DNA of 64,000 nt from positions 310,001-374,000 of the forward strand of contig NZ_LR134117.1 of the NCBI RefSeq assembly GCF_900635445.1, in the 5' to 3' direction. Each line of letters begins with the position of its first letter. The first letter of the stretch is position 1. Under the pieces are notes generated by a model. The model saw only the letters and a program-made list of their open reading frames with translations. It was not told the DNA's origin and searched no databases. Both the position numbers and the translations under genes were made by a program. Shown piece after piece: positions 45,555-54,156 of this stretch. Source of the DNA: Serratia odorifera (GTDB lineage: Bacteria > Pseudomonadota > Gammaproteobacteria > Enterobacterales > Enterobacteriaceae).

Positions 45555-46508
45555 ATGAGACTTAAGAAATACAATAAAAGTATTGGGATGCTGTCATTAA
45601 TTGCATCCACTGTAATGCTCAGTGGTTGCGATATGGTTCTGATGAATCCCAAAGGAGCAATAGGTGTTGAGCAACGGACACTGATACTCACCGCGATCGC
45701 TTTGATGCTGATCGTGGTGATACCAGTTATTATCATGGCGTTCGCCTTTGCCTGGAAGTACCGTGCTTCCAACAAAGACGCCAAGTACAGTCCTAACTGG
45801 TCACACTCCAACAAGATCGAAGCGGTCGTCTGGACCATTCCTATCATTATCATCGCCATCCTTGGCACCATTACCTGGAAAACCACCCACGAACTGGATC
45901 CATTCAAGCCGATTGTCACCGACAAGAAGCCAATGACCATTGAAGTGGTGTCGCTGGACTGGAAATGGTTGTTCATCTATCCGGAGCAGGGTATCGCAAC
46001 GGTAAATGAACTGGCCTTCCCTAAGGATGTTCCAGTCGAATTCAAGATCACCTCTAACTCGGTAATGAACTCGTTCTTTATTCCTCAGTTAGGTGGGCAG
46101 ATTTATGCGATGGCCGGCATGCAGACCAAACTGCATCTGATCGGCAACGAAGCGGGCAAATACGACGGTATTTCCAGCAGCTTCAGCGGTCGCGGGTTCT
46201 CCGGAATGAAATTCACCGCCATTGTCACGCCGACCGAAGGCGACTTCGATCAGTGGGTGGCCAAGGTGAAAGAATCCTCCAAGAATCTTAATACCACCGA
46301 CGACTTTAACAAACTGGCTGAGCCGAGTGAAAACAACCCGGTTGAGTACTTCTCCACTGTCAAACCGAATTTGTTCAAGGAAACAATTGGCAAATTCATG
46401 GGTGATATGCACACGCACAAGAGCGCAGTGACTACTGCACACGAAGGCATGGACATGAACCAGGGTATGGACATGGGCGAACATGCTCACGCCGGAGCCG
46501 AGGAATAA
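45555..46508 (+). CDS. cyoA: Cytochrome bo3 ubiquinol oxidase subunit II (CyoA)
   Basis: A 317-residue lipoprotein subunit. Lipobox LSGC at Cys25, two membrane helices, then a cupredoxin-like periplasmic domain (VSLDWKWLFIYPEQGIATVNEL) without the copper ligands of cytochrome c oxidases, as expected for a quinol oxidase. The C-terminus is unusually His/Met-rich (HTHKSAVTTAHEGMDMNQGMDMGEHAHAGAEE read as a pattern of His and Met), which may simply be a Serratia-type tail. First gene of cyoABCDE, four bases from cyoB. Confidence 0.95.
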   Translation: MRLKKYNKSIGMLSLIASTVMLSGCDMVLMNPKGAIGVEQRTLILTAIALMLIVVIPVIIMAFAFAWKYRASNKDAKYSPNWSHSNKIEAVVWTIPIIIIAILGTITWKTTHELDPFKPIVTDKKPMTIEVVSLDWKWLFIYPEQGIATVNELAFPKDVPVEFKITSNSVMNSFFIPQLGGQIYAMAGMQTKLHLIGNEAGKYDGISSSFSGRGFSGMKFTAIVTPTEGDFDQWVAKVKESSKNLNTTDDFNKLAEPSENNPVEYFSTVKPNLFKETIGKFMGDMHTHKSAVTTAHEGMDMNQGMDMGEHAHAGAEE

Positions 46509-46512
46509 TCTG

Positions 46513-48503
46513 ATGTTGGGAAAATTAACGCTTGATGCGGTTCCGTACCATGAACCGATCATCATGGTCACCGTTGCTGCAATTATCGTTGGAGGCCTGG
46601 CACTGCTGGCGCTGCTAACATATTTGGGCAAATGGAAATGGTTGTGGAGCGAATGGCTGACCTCCGTTGACCATAAAAAAATTGGTATCATGTACATTAT
46701 CGTGGCGATGGTCATGCTGTTGCGCGGTTTTGCCGATGCCATCATGATGCGTAGCCAGCAGGCGCTTGCGTCCGCCGGCGAGGCCGGATTCCTGCCGCCG
46801 CACCACTACGACCAGATCTTCACCGCCCACGGCGTGATCATGATCTTCTTCATGGCGATGCCTTTCGTGGTCGGCCTGATGAACGTGGTGGTTCCGCTGC
46901 AAATCGGTGCGCGTGACGTTGCCTTCCCGTTCCTGAACTCCCTGAGCTTCTGGTTCTTCGTGGTCGGTGTCGTCCTGATCAACATCTCCCTGGGGGTCGG
47001 TGAATTCGCACAGACCGGCTGGTTGGCGTATCCGCCACTGTCGGGCAAAGAGTACAGTCCTGGCGTCGGGGTCGATTACTGGATCTGGAGTCTGCAGATT
47101 TCCGGTCTGGGTACCTTGCTGACCGGTGTGAACTTCTTCGCCACCATTCTGAAGATGCGTGCCCCAGGCATGCCGCTGATGAAAATGCCGGTGTTCACCT
47201 GGGCAGCGCTGTGTACCAACGTGCTGATCATCGTTTCATTCCCAATTCTGACCGTCACCATTGCGTTGCTGACCCTGGATCGCTATCTGGGCACCCATTT
47301 CTTTACCAATGATATGGGCGGCAACATGATGATGTACATCAACCTGATTTGGGCCTGGGCCACCCGGAAGTGTACATTCTGGTTCTGCCGGTGTTCGGTG
47401 TGTTCTCCGAAGTTACCGCGACCTTCTCGAAGAAACGCCTGTTTGGCTACACCTCTCTGGTGTGGGCAACCATCGCGATTACCGTGCTGTCGTTCATCGT
47501 ATGGCTGCACCACTTCTTCACCATGGGGTCCGGCGCGAACGTTAACGCCTTCTTCGGTATTGCCACCATGATCATTTCCATCCCGACCGGGGTGAAAATC
47601 TTCAACTGGCTGTTCACCATGTATCAGGGTCGCATTCAGTTCAACTCGGCAATGCTGTGGACCATCGGCTTCATCATCACCTTCTCCATCGGTGGTATGA
47701 CCGGCGTACTGCTGGCCGTTCCGGGTGCCAACTTCGTACTGCACAACAGCCTGTTCCTGATCGCGCACTTCCATAACGTGATTATCGGCGGTGTGGTGTT
47801 CGGTTGCTTTGCTGGCCTGACCTACTGGTTCCCGAAATCCTTCGGCTTCACGCTGAACGAAACCTGGGGTAAACGTGCCTTCTGGTTCTGGATCATCGGC
47901 TTCTTCGTTGCCTTCATGCCGCTGTATGCGCTGGGCTTTATGGGGATGACCCGTCGTATCAGCCAGAACATCAACCCTGAGTTCCACCCTCTGCTGCTGG
48001 TGGCTGCAGGTGGTGCGGTACTGATTGCCTGCGGTATCCTGTGTCAGTTGATTCAGATCTTCGTCAGCGTTCGTGACCGCGATCAGAACCGTGACCTGAC
48101 CGGTGACCCATGGGGCGGCCGTACGCTGGAGTGGGCGACATCGTCTCCACCTCCATTCTATAACTTCGCTGTAGTACCAGAAATTCACGACCGTGATGCA
48201 TTCTGGGACATGAAAGAAAAAGGCGAAGCGTATAAGAAACCGGCGAAATACGAACCGATCCATATGCCTAAGAATACCGGCGCCGGCGTTATCATCGCCT
48301 TCTTCAGCCTGATATTCGGTTTCGCAATGATCTGGGAAATTTGGTGGATGGCGCTGGCCGGCTTCATCGGCATGATCGTAGTCTGGATTGCCAAGAGCTT
48401 CGACCAAGATGTTGATTACTATGTGCAGGTTGACGAAATCGAGCACATTGAAAACCAACACTATGAACAAATCAGCAAAGCAGGCGTGAAACATGTCAAC
48501 TGA
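46513..48503 (+). CDS. cyoB: Cytochrome bo3 ubiquinol oxidase subunit I (CyoB, frameshifted in this sequence)
   Basis: Catalytic subunit with low-spin haem b, haem o3 and CuB. Start ATG 46513 (MLGKLTLDAVPYHEP). The haem ligand motif FTAHGVIMIFF, the His pair in WLHHFFTMG and HFHNVIIGG are present. At 47357-47359 one G is missing from TGGGGCCACCCGG, so the frame breaks exactly in WAWGHPEVYILVLPV, which holds the CuB ligand His and the proton-channel Glu and Tyr. Adding it back gives 663 residues, identical in length to E. coli CyoB. It overlaps cyoC by 11 bases. Sequencing error is the likeliest explanation. Confidence 0.93.
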
Positions 48504-49107
48504 TACTCTGACTAACCATAACGCAGCCCATGCAGAGCATGGGCACCACGATGCAGGAGAAACCAAAGTCTTCGGATTTTGGATCTACCTGATGAGCGAC
48601 TGTATTTTGTTTGCGAGCTTGTTCGCGACTTATGCAGTCCTGGTGAATGGGACCGCTGGCGGTCCCTCAGGCAAAGACATCTTCGATCTGAAGTTTGTTC
48701 TGGTTGAAACTTTCCTGCTGCTGTTCAGCTCCATCACCTACGGTATGGCGATGATCGGCATGAACAAAGGGAAAGTGGGCAGCGTCAATACCTGGCTGTT
48801 CCTGACCTTCCTGTTCGGTCTCGGCTTCGTGGCGATGGAAATCTATGAATTCCATCACCTGATCGCCGAAGGCTTCGGCCCGGATCACAGTGCATTCCTG
48901 TCCAGCTTCTTTGCGCTGGTCGGTACTCACGGTCTGCACGTGTCTGCCGGTCTGGTCTGGATCATCATCATGATGATTCAGGTGAGCAAGCATGGCCTGA
49001 CGTCAACCAACAAGACTCGCCTGATGTGCCTGAGCCTGTTCTGGCACTTCCTGGACGTGGTCTGGATCTGCGTATTTACCGTTGTTTACCTGCTGGGGGT
49101 TATGTAA
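48493..49107 (+). CDS. cyoC: Cytochrome bo3 ubiquinol oxidase subunit III (CyoC)
   Basis: 204-residue subunit III with five membrane helices, typical N-terminal His-rich stretch (NHNAAHAEHGHHDAGETKVFGFWIYLMSDC) and the conserved EIYEFHHLI segment. Start overlaps cyoB by 11 bases; its stop overlaps the cyoD start. Intact. Confidence 0.95.
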   Translation: MSTDTLTNHNAAHAEHGHHDAGETKVFGFWIYLMSDCILFASLFATYAVLVNGTAGGPSGKDIFDLKFVLVETFLLLFSSITYGMAMIGMNKGKVGSVNTWLFLTFLFGLGFVAMEIYEFHHLIAEGFGPDHSAFLSSFFALVGTHGLHVSAGLVWIIIMMIQVSKHGLTSTNKTRLMCLSLFWHFLDVVWICVFTVVYLLGVM

Positions 49108-49445
49108 TGAGCCATTCATCCCATGAAACCTCTCACGGCGGCGCAAGCCACAGCAGCGTTAAGTCATATGTGATCGGCTTTATTCTGTCGGTCATCCTGA
49201 CGGTAATTCCATTCTCGATGGTCATGAGCGGCACCGCCTCTCATGCTACCATCCTGGCGGTCGTGGTCGGCATGGCGGTTATCCAGGTGATTGTTCACCT
49301 GGTTTACTTCCTGCACATGAATACCTCATCGGAAGAGCGCTGGAACCTGGTGGCATTGCTGTTCACCGCTATGATCATCGGTATCGTTGTTGTGGGTTCA
49401 CTCTGGATTATGTACAACCTCAACATCAATATGATGGTCAGTTAA
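49107..49445 (+). CDS. cyoD: Cytochrome bo3 ubiquinol oxidase subunit IV (CyoD)
   Basis: 112-residue subunit IV with three membrane helices. The N-terminus is rich in Ser and His (MSHSSHETSHGGASHSSVK), followed by YVIGFILSVILTVIPF. Its ATG at 49107 overlaps the cyoC stop (TAATGA). The longer open frame from 49026 lies inside cyoC and was not used. Confidence 0.94.
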   Translation: MSHSSHETSHGGASHSSVKSYVIGFILSVILTVIPFSMVMSGTASHATILAVVVGMAVIQVIVHLVYFLHMNTSSEERWNLVALLFTAMIIGIVVVGSLWIMYNLNINMMVS

Positions 49446-49462
49446 GAGCCGAGCTGCACGTG

Positions 49463-50353
49463 ATGATTAAGCAATACCTGCAAGTAACCAAACCAGGAAT
49501 TATTTTCGGCAATTTAATTTCTGTCGTTGGGGGATTCCTGTTGGCTTCCAAAGGAAGCATCGACTATCCCCTGTTTCTCGCTACCCTGGTGGGTGTCTCG
49601 TTGGTTGTCGCCTCGGGCTGTGTGTTTAACAACTACATTGACCGCGACATCGACAAGAAAATGGAGAGAACGAAGAATCGGGTGCTGGTAAAGGGCCTGA
49701 TCGCGCCGAATGTCACTCTGGTTTACGCTACCGCGCTGGGTATTGCTGGTTTTGCGTTGCTGTATACCGCAGCCAACCCGCTGGCCATGTGGCTGGCGGT
49801 GATGGGCTTCGTAGTTTATGTCGGCGTCTATAGCCTGTACATGAAACGCCACTCGGTTTACGGCACCCTGATCGGCAGCCTGTCCGGCGCTGCGCCACCG
49901 GTTATCGGTTATTGCGCAGTGACCAACGAGTTCGACGCCGGTGCGTTGATCCTGCTGGCTATCTTTAGCCTGTGGCAGATGCCGCATTCTTATGCGATTG
50001 CCATCTTCCGCTTTAAAGATTACCAGGCGGCCAACATCCCGGTATTGCCGGTCGTAAAAGGTATTTCCGTAGCGAAAAACCACATCACGGTCTACATCCT
50101 GGCGTTTATGATTGCCACGCTGATGCTGACCCTGAGCGGTTACGCCGGTTATAAATACCTGGTGGTGGCGGCAGCCGTCAGCGTATGGTGGCTGGGCATG
50201 GCCCTGCGCGGTTACAAAACCGAAAATGACAGCATTTGGGCACGCAAACTGTTTGTGTTCTCAATCGTTGCCATCACTTCGTTGAGCGTGATGATGTCAA
50301 TTGACTTCAGCGCTACCGCCTCACCGGACGCATTACTGACTTACGTTTGGTAA
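49463..50353 (+). CDS. cyoE: Protohaem IX farnesyltransferase CyoE
   Basis: Haem O synthase: attaches a farnesyl group to protohaem for the bo3 oxidase. UbiA-type membrane prenyltransferase with about nine membrane helices. The metal-prenyl pyrophosphate motif NNYIDRDIDKKMERTKNR is present. 296 residues from ATG 49463 (MIKQYLQVTKPGIIFGN); an in-frame GTG three bases earlier is a possible alternative. Last gene of the cyo operon, followed by a terminator. Confidence 0.95.
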   Translation: MIKQYLQVTKPGIIFGNLISVVGGFLLASKGSIDYPLFLATLVGVSLVVASGCVFNNYIDRDIDKKMERTKNRVLVKGLIAPNVTLVYATALGIAGFALLYTAANPLAMWLAVMGFVVYVGVYSLYMKRHSVYGTLIGSLSGAAPPVIGYCAVTNEFDAGALILLAIFSLWQMPHSYAIAIFRFKDYQAANIPVLPVVKGISVAKNHITVYILAFMIATLMLTLSGYAGYKYLVVAAAVSVWWLGMALRGYKTENDSIWARKLFVFSIVAITSLSVMMSIDFSATASPDALLTYVW

Positions 50354-50355
50354 CG

Positions 50356-50381
50356 AAAGGGCCGCTTAGCGGCCCTTTTTA
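50356..50381 (+). terminator. Terminator of the cyo operon
   Basis: AAAGGGCCGC, loop TTA, GCGGCCCTTTTT, three bases after the cyoE stop. Confidence 0.9.
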
Positions 50382-50480
50382 TTTGTCTCGTCGAAAATCG
50401 ATCAAACTGTAATATCTGCTAAACAACAATACGTTTACCCCCCCTGCCCTTCACTTTAAAATGATGCATCTTTGCAGAGG

Positions 50481-50526
50481 CCATTCCGTCAGACGCTGTC
50501 GTTCAGAGTCTGACGGAATGGTTTTT
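50481..50526 (+). terminator. Strong terminator-like hairpin directly before yajR
   Basis: CCATTCCGTCAGAC (50481-50494) and its exact reverse complement (50508-50521) form a 14-bp stem with a 13-base loop, then TTTTT. It ends about 19 bases before the yajR start codon, so it is either the end of a short transcript or an attenuator of yajR. Confidence 0.7.
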
Positions 50527-50544
50527 ATTGAGGTTTGATGGTGC

Positions 50545-51909
50545 ATGAACGATAACACAATGACGCCGCTGGAACGCCGAGCGACTTGGGGACTAGGGAC
50601 AGTATTTTCATTACGCATGCTGGGCATGTTTATGGTGCTGCCGGTTCTCACCACCTACGGCATGGCGCTGAATGGCGCCAGCGAGGCGTTGATCGGCATC
50701 GCCATCGGTATTTATGGCCTGGCGCAGGCCATTTTCCAAATCCCGTTCGGTTTGGTGTCCGACCGTATTGGCCGCAAACCGTTGATCGTCGGCGGCCTGC
50801 TGATCTTCGCGCTGGGCAGCGCGATCGCCGCAGTCAGCGATTCGATCTGGGGCATTATTATCGGTCGTGCGCTGCAAGGCTCGGGGGCGATTGCCGCCGC
50901 GGTCATGGCATTATTATCGGATCTGACGCGCGAGCAGAATCGCACCAAGGCGATGGCGTTTATCGGCATCAGCTTTGGCATTACCTTCGCTATCGCCATG
51001 GTGCTCGGCCCGATCGTCACCCATTCGCTGGGTCTGCATGCGCTGTTCTGGATGATCGCCGCGTTGGCGCTGGCCGGCATTGTCATCACGCTGGCGGTGG
51101 TGCCGTCGGCTGACAGTCACATATTGAATCGCGAATCGGGCATCGTGCGCGGCAGCTTTAGCAAGGTGCTGAGCAACTCACGCCTGCTGAAGCTGAATTT
51201 TGGCATTATGTGCCTGCATATTCTGCTGATGTCGAGCTTTGTCGCGCTGCCGCTGGCGATGGAAAAAGCCGGATTGGCCGCCAGCCAGCACTGGATGGTG
51301 TACCTGGTTACCATGTTGGTGTCGTTCGCCGCGGTGGTGCCGTTTATCATTTATGCCGAAATGAAGCGCCGCATGAAACAGGTATTCATGGGTTGCGTGG
51401 CGGTACTGTTCTGCGCTGAAGTGTTACTGTGGTTCTCCGGCCAGCACCTGTGGGGCATTATCGCTGGCGTGCAGCTGTTCTTTATGGCGTTTAACGTGAT
51501 GGAAGCCATTTTGCCGTCGTTGATCAGCAAGGAATCACCGGCGGGCTACAAAGGAACGGCAATGGGCGTATATTCCACCAGCCAGTTTATCGGTGTGGCG
51601 ATTGGCGGCAGTCTCGGCGGCTGGCTGTATGGGCTACAGGGCGCTGGCGCGGTGTTCATCGCTGGCGCGGTGATTGCCGCCGTCTGGTTTGTTGTCAGCA
51701 GCACCATGAAGGAACCGCCTTACGTCAGCAGCCTGCGCATTACGCTCTCCGAACTGGCCGTCAAGGATTCAGCGCTGGAAAGCCGTTTGAAAGCTCAGCC
51801 GGGAGTTGCTGATGTGGTTGTGGTGCCAGAGGAACGCAGTGCCTACGTGAAGATTGATACCAAACAGACCGATCGCGGCCGGCTAGAAGCGCTGGTCAAC
51901 GCGCTCTAG
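50545..51909 (+). CDS. yajR: Major facilitator transporter YajR
   Basis: A 454-residue drug-proton antiporter-type transporter with twelve membrane helices. The family motif A is clear in GLVSDRIGRKPLIV. A soluble C-terminal domain of about 65 residues (LRITLSELAVKDSALESRLKAQPGVADVVVVPEERSAYVKIDTK read as a ferredoxin-like pattern) is the YAM domain found in E. coli YajR. Substrate unknown. The start follows the GTGCATGAACG context; a strong hairpin is immediately upstream. Confidence 0.92.
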   Translation: MNDNTMTPLERRATWGLGTVFSLRMLGMFMVLPVLTTYGMALNGASEALIGIAIGIYGLAQAIFQIPFGLVSDRIGRKPLIVGGLLIFALGSAIAAVSDSIWGIIIGRALQGSGAIAAAVMALLSDLTREQNRTKAMAFIGISFGITFAIAMVLGPIVTHSLGLHALFWMIAALALAGIVITLAVVPSADSHILNRESGIVRGSFSKVLSNSRLLKLNFGIMCLHILLMSSFVALPLAMEKAGLAASQHWMVYLVTMLVSFAAVVPFIIYAEMKRRMKQVFMGCVAVLFCAEVLLWFSGQHLWGIIAGVQLFFMAFNVMEAILPSLISKESPAGYKGTAMGVYSTSQFIGVAIGGSLGGWLYGLQGAGAVFIAGAVIAAVWFVVSSTMKEPPYVSSLRITLSELAVKDSALESRLKAQPGVADVVVVPEERSAYVKIDTKQTDRGRLEALVNAL

Positions 51910-51977
51910 AGCAAACACAGACCGGGCCATGCCGGTCTGTAGCTTTCTGACGCCGTACAATCACCGCCGCGACAATG

Positions 51978-52469
51978 TCAGTCGCGGAAATTCTTGAACT
52001 GGAACGGCTGCCCCAAATCCCCACCGCGCACCAGTGCCATAACGCTTTGCAGGTCGTCACGCGATTTACCGGTCACCCGCACCTCTTCGCCCTGGATCTG
52101 CGCCTGAACCTTCAGCTTGCTGTCTTTGATCAGTTTCACGATCTTCTTCGCCAGCGTGGTTTCAATACCCTGCTTCAATTTGGCGTTAACGCTATAGGTT
52201 TTGCCGCTGTGCTCCATCTCTTCAGGGATCTCCAGCGCCGCACCTTCTATACCGCGTTTGGCCAGTTTTTCACGTAAAATATCAACCAGCTGATTCACTT
52301 GGAAATCAGACTCGCTGGCTACCTTGATAGTTTCATTTTTTTCGTTAAGCTCGAAGCTGGCCGGAACATTGCGAAAATCCCAACGGGTGCCAAGATCGCG
52401 GGTCGCGTTCTCCACGGCGTTGCGTACTTCCTGCATATCAATTTCGGAAACGATGTCGAAAGATGGCAT
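51978..52469 (-). CDS. yajQ: YajQ family nucleotide-binding protein
   Basis: A 163-residue protein of two ferredoxin-like domains, starting MPSFDIVSEIDMQEVRNAVENA at 52469 after AGGAGGAAG. YajQ binds tRNA or nucleotides; in Xanthomonas the homologue binds cyclic di-GMP and affects virulence. Ends VRGGDLGQPFQFKNFRD as expected. The upstream in-frame extension to 52679 is non-family sequence and overlaps the divergent panE leader. Divergent from panE. Confidence 0.94.
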   Translation of the reverse strand: MPSFDIVSEIDMQEVRNAVENATRDLGTRWDFRNVPASFELNEKNETIKVASESDFQVNQLVDILREKLAKRGIEGAALEIPEEMEHSGKTYSVNAKLKQGIETTLAKKIVKLIKDSKLKVQAQIQGEEVRVTGKSRDDLQSVMALVRGGDLGQPFQFKNFRD

Positions 52470-52648
52470 ACTTCTTCCTCCTGAATTAAAGCCCAATTGA
52501 GCGGGCGATTTCGATGGCGAGCATGATACCCGCTTTACTGGCTCAGGCAAAACGCCAATGCCACGCTCAGCCCCCGAATCACAACGGAAAAGTCTATAAT
52601 AAACCTGATATATGCGCGGGAAAACCGCCGTTACTCCAAGGAGGCTGG

Positions 52649-53554
52649 ATGAAAATAACAATTCTTGGTTGCGGTGCACTCGGGCAACTGTGGCTTGCGC
52701 GGCTTTATCAGCAAGGCCATGATGTGCAGGGATGGTTACGCGTTCCGCAGCCGTTTTGCGCGGTTAACGTCATCGAGCCAGAGGGCAATTCCTTTAATCG
52801 CAATTTGCCTACCAACGATCCCGAACACCTGAGCCAGAGCGAATTGCTGCTGGTGACGCTCAAAGCCTGGCAGGTTTCTGGCGCGGTCAGCTCGCTATTG
52901 CCCAAGCTGAATCCGCAGTGCGCCATTTTGTTATTGCACAACGGCATGGGTACGCAAGATGAGCTACCGGCCACGCAGCAGCCGATGCTGCAAGGCACCA
53001 CCACCCACGCCGCACGCCACGATGGCAATACCATTATTCATGTCGCCAATGGTACCACCCATATTGGCCCAACCAGCCCGGCGGCCACCCAGCTCAGTCA
53101 TTTGGCGGAAGTATTGCATCAGGCGCTGCCAGACGTCGCCTGGCACAATAATATTGCCGCCGCCAACTGGCAAAAACTGGCGGTAAACTGTGTCATTAAT
53201 CCGCTCACTGCGCTGTATGACTGCCGCAATGGCGATTTAGTGCAATACCCGGCGCAGATAACGGCGATTTGTCGCGAGGTTTCCAGCGTAATGGAAATGG
53301 AAGGACACCATACCTCATGCGAAGGTTTGCAGTATTACGTCATGCAGGTTATTGAAAGTACAGCGGATAATATTTCTTCGATGTTGCAGGACATCCGCGC
53401 CCAACGGCACACCGAGATCGATTACATTACCGGTTATCTACTGCGTCGGGCGCGCAGCCACGGCCTTATCCTAGAGGAAAATGCCCGGCTGTTTGATTTG
53501 ATTAAGCGAAAGGAAAGTGTTTATGAACGTATTGGTCTGTCTGGCGCCTGGTAG
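52649..53554 (+). CDS. panE: 2-dehydropantoate 2-reductase PanE
   Basis: NADPH-dependent reduction of ketopantoate to pantoate in pantothenate and CoA synthesis. 301 residues from ATG 52649 (MKITILGCGALGQLWLARLYQQGH), with the Rossmann GCGALG loop and a good AAGGAGG site. NCVINPLTALYDCRNGDL holds the conserved Asn and the catalytic-Lys region (WQKLAVNCVINP). Its end overlaps yajL by about 32 bases, so the two genes are translationally linked, as in E. coli. Confidence 0.95.
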   Translation: MKITILGCGALGQLWLARLYQQGHDVQGWLRVPQPFCAVNVIEPEGNSFNRNLPTNDPEHLSQSELLLVTLKAWQVSGAVSSLLPKLNPQCAILLLHNGMGTQDELPATQQPMLQGTTTHAARHDGNTIIHVANGTTHIGPTSPAATQLSHLAEVLHQALPDVAWHNNIAAANWQKLAVNCVINPLTALYDCRNGDLVQYPAQITAICREVSSVMEMEGHHTSCEGLQYYVMQVIESTADNISSMLQDIRAQRHTEIDYITGYLLRRARSHGLILEENARLFDLIKRKESVYERIGLSGAW

Positions 53555-54056
53555 CGAAGAAACCGAAGCCGTCACCGCCATCGACTTGCTGGTTCGCGCC
53601 GGCATTGACGTCACGACCGCCAGCGTAGCTGGCGATGGCGATCTGACCATTGTCTGTTCACGCGGTGTAAAGCTGCTGGCGGATGCCCCACTGGTAGCTA
53701 TTGTTGACCAGCCATTTGACGCTATCGTGCTGCCCGGCGGAGTCAAAGGCGCGGAGTGTTTCCGTGACAGCCCGCTACTGGTAGAAAAAGTGCGGCAAAT
53801 GCATTTACAAGGTAAGTACGTTGCTGCCATTTGCGCCGCACCAGCGCTGGTTTTACAGCATCACGATCTGTTCCCGGTCGGGAATATGACCGGCTTTCCT
53901 GGTTTGAAACAGCAAATCCCGCAAGATAAATGGATGGAACGCCGCGTGGTGTATGACGCACGGGTAAAGTTGCTGACCAGCCAAGGTCCCGGTACCGCCA
54001 TGGAGTTCAGCCTGAAATTGATCGACCTGCTGTTGGGGGAAAGCCAAAGCGGCTGA
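53523..54056 (+). CDS. yajL: DJ-1 family protein YajL
   Basis: A 177-residue DJ-1/PfpI-fold protein, the E. coli homologue of human PARK7. The reactive cysteine lies at the nucleophile elbow in AAICAAPALVLQ, with the conserved Glu in PGSEETEAVT. Reported as a chaperone and covalent-modification protein in oxidative stress and, disputed, as a deglycase. Start ATG 53523 is preferred over in-frame GTG 53517 (GTG TTT ATG) because it matches the family (MNVLVCLAPGSEE). Formerly called ThiJ from its closeness to thiI; here a two-partner secretion pair lies between them. Confidence 0.93.
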   Translation: MNVLVCLAPGSEETEAVTAIDLLVRAGIDVTTASVAGDGDLTIVCSRGVKLLADAPLVAIVDQPFDAIVLPGGVKGAECFRDSPLLVEKVRQMHLQGKYVAAICAAPALVLQHHDLFPVGNMTGFPGLKQQIPQDKWMERRVVYDARVKLLTSQGPGTAMEFSLKLIDLLLGESQSG

Positions 54057-54156
54057 AGTAGCCGCACAGCTGGTATTGATCCCAGGGATGTACGATTACC
54101 GCGACGGCGAAGAAAATTAGGCCAGATGGCCGGCGCTACATTGCGCCGGCAGGCGA

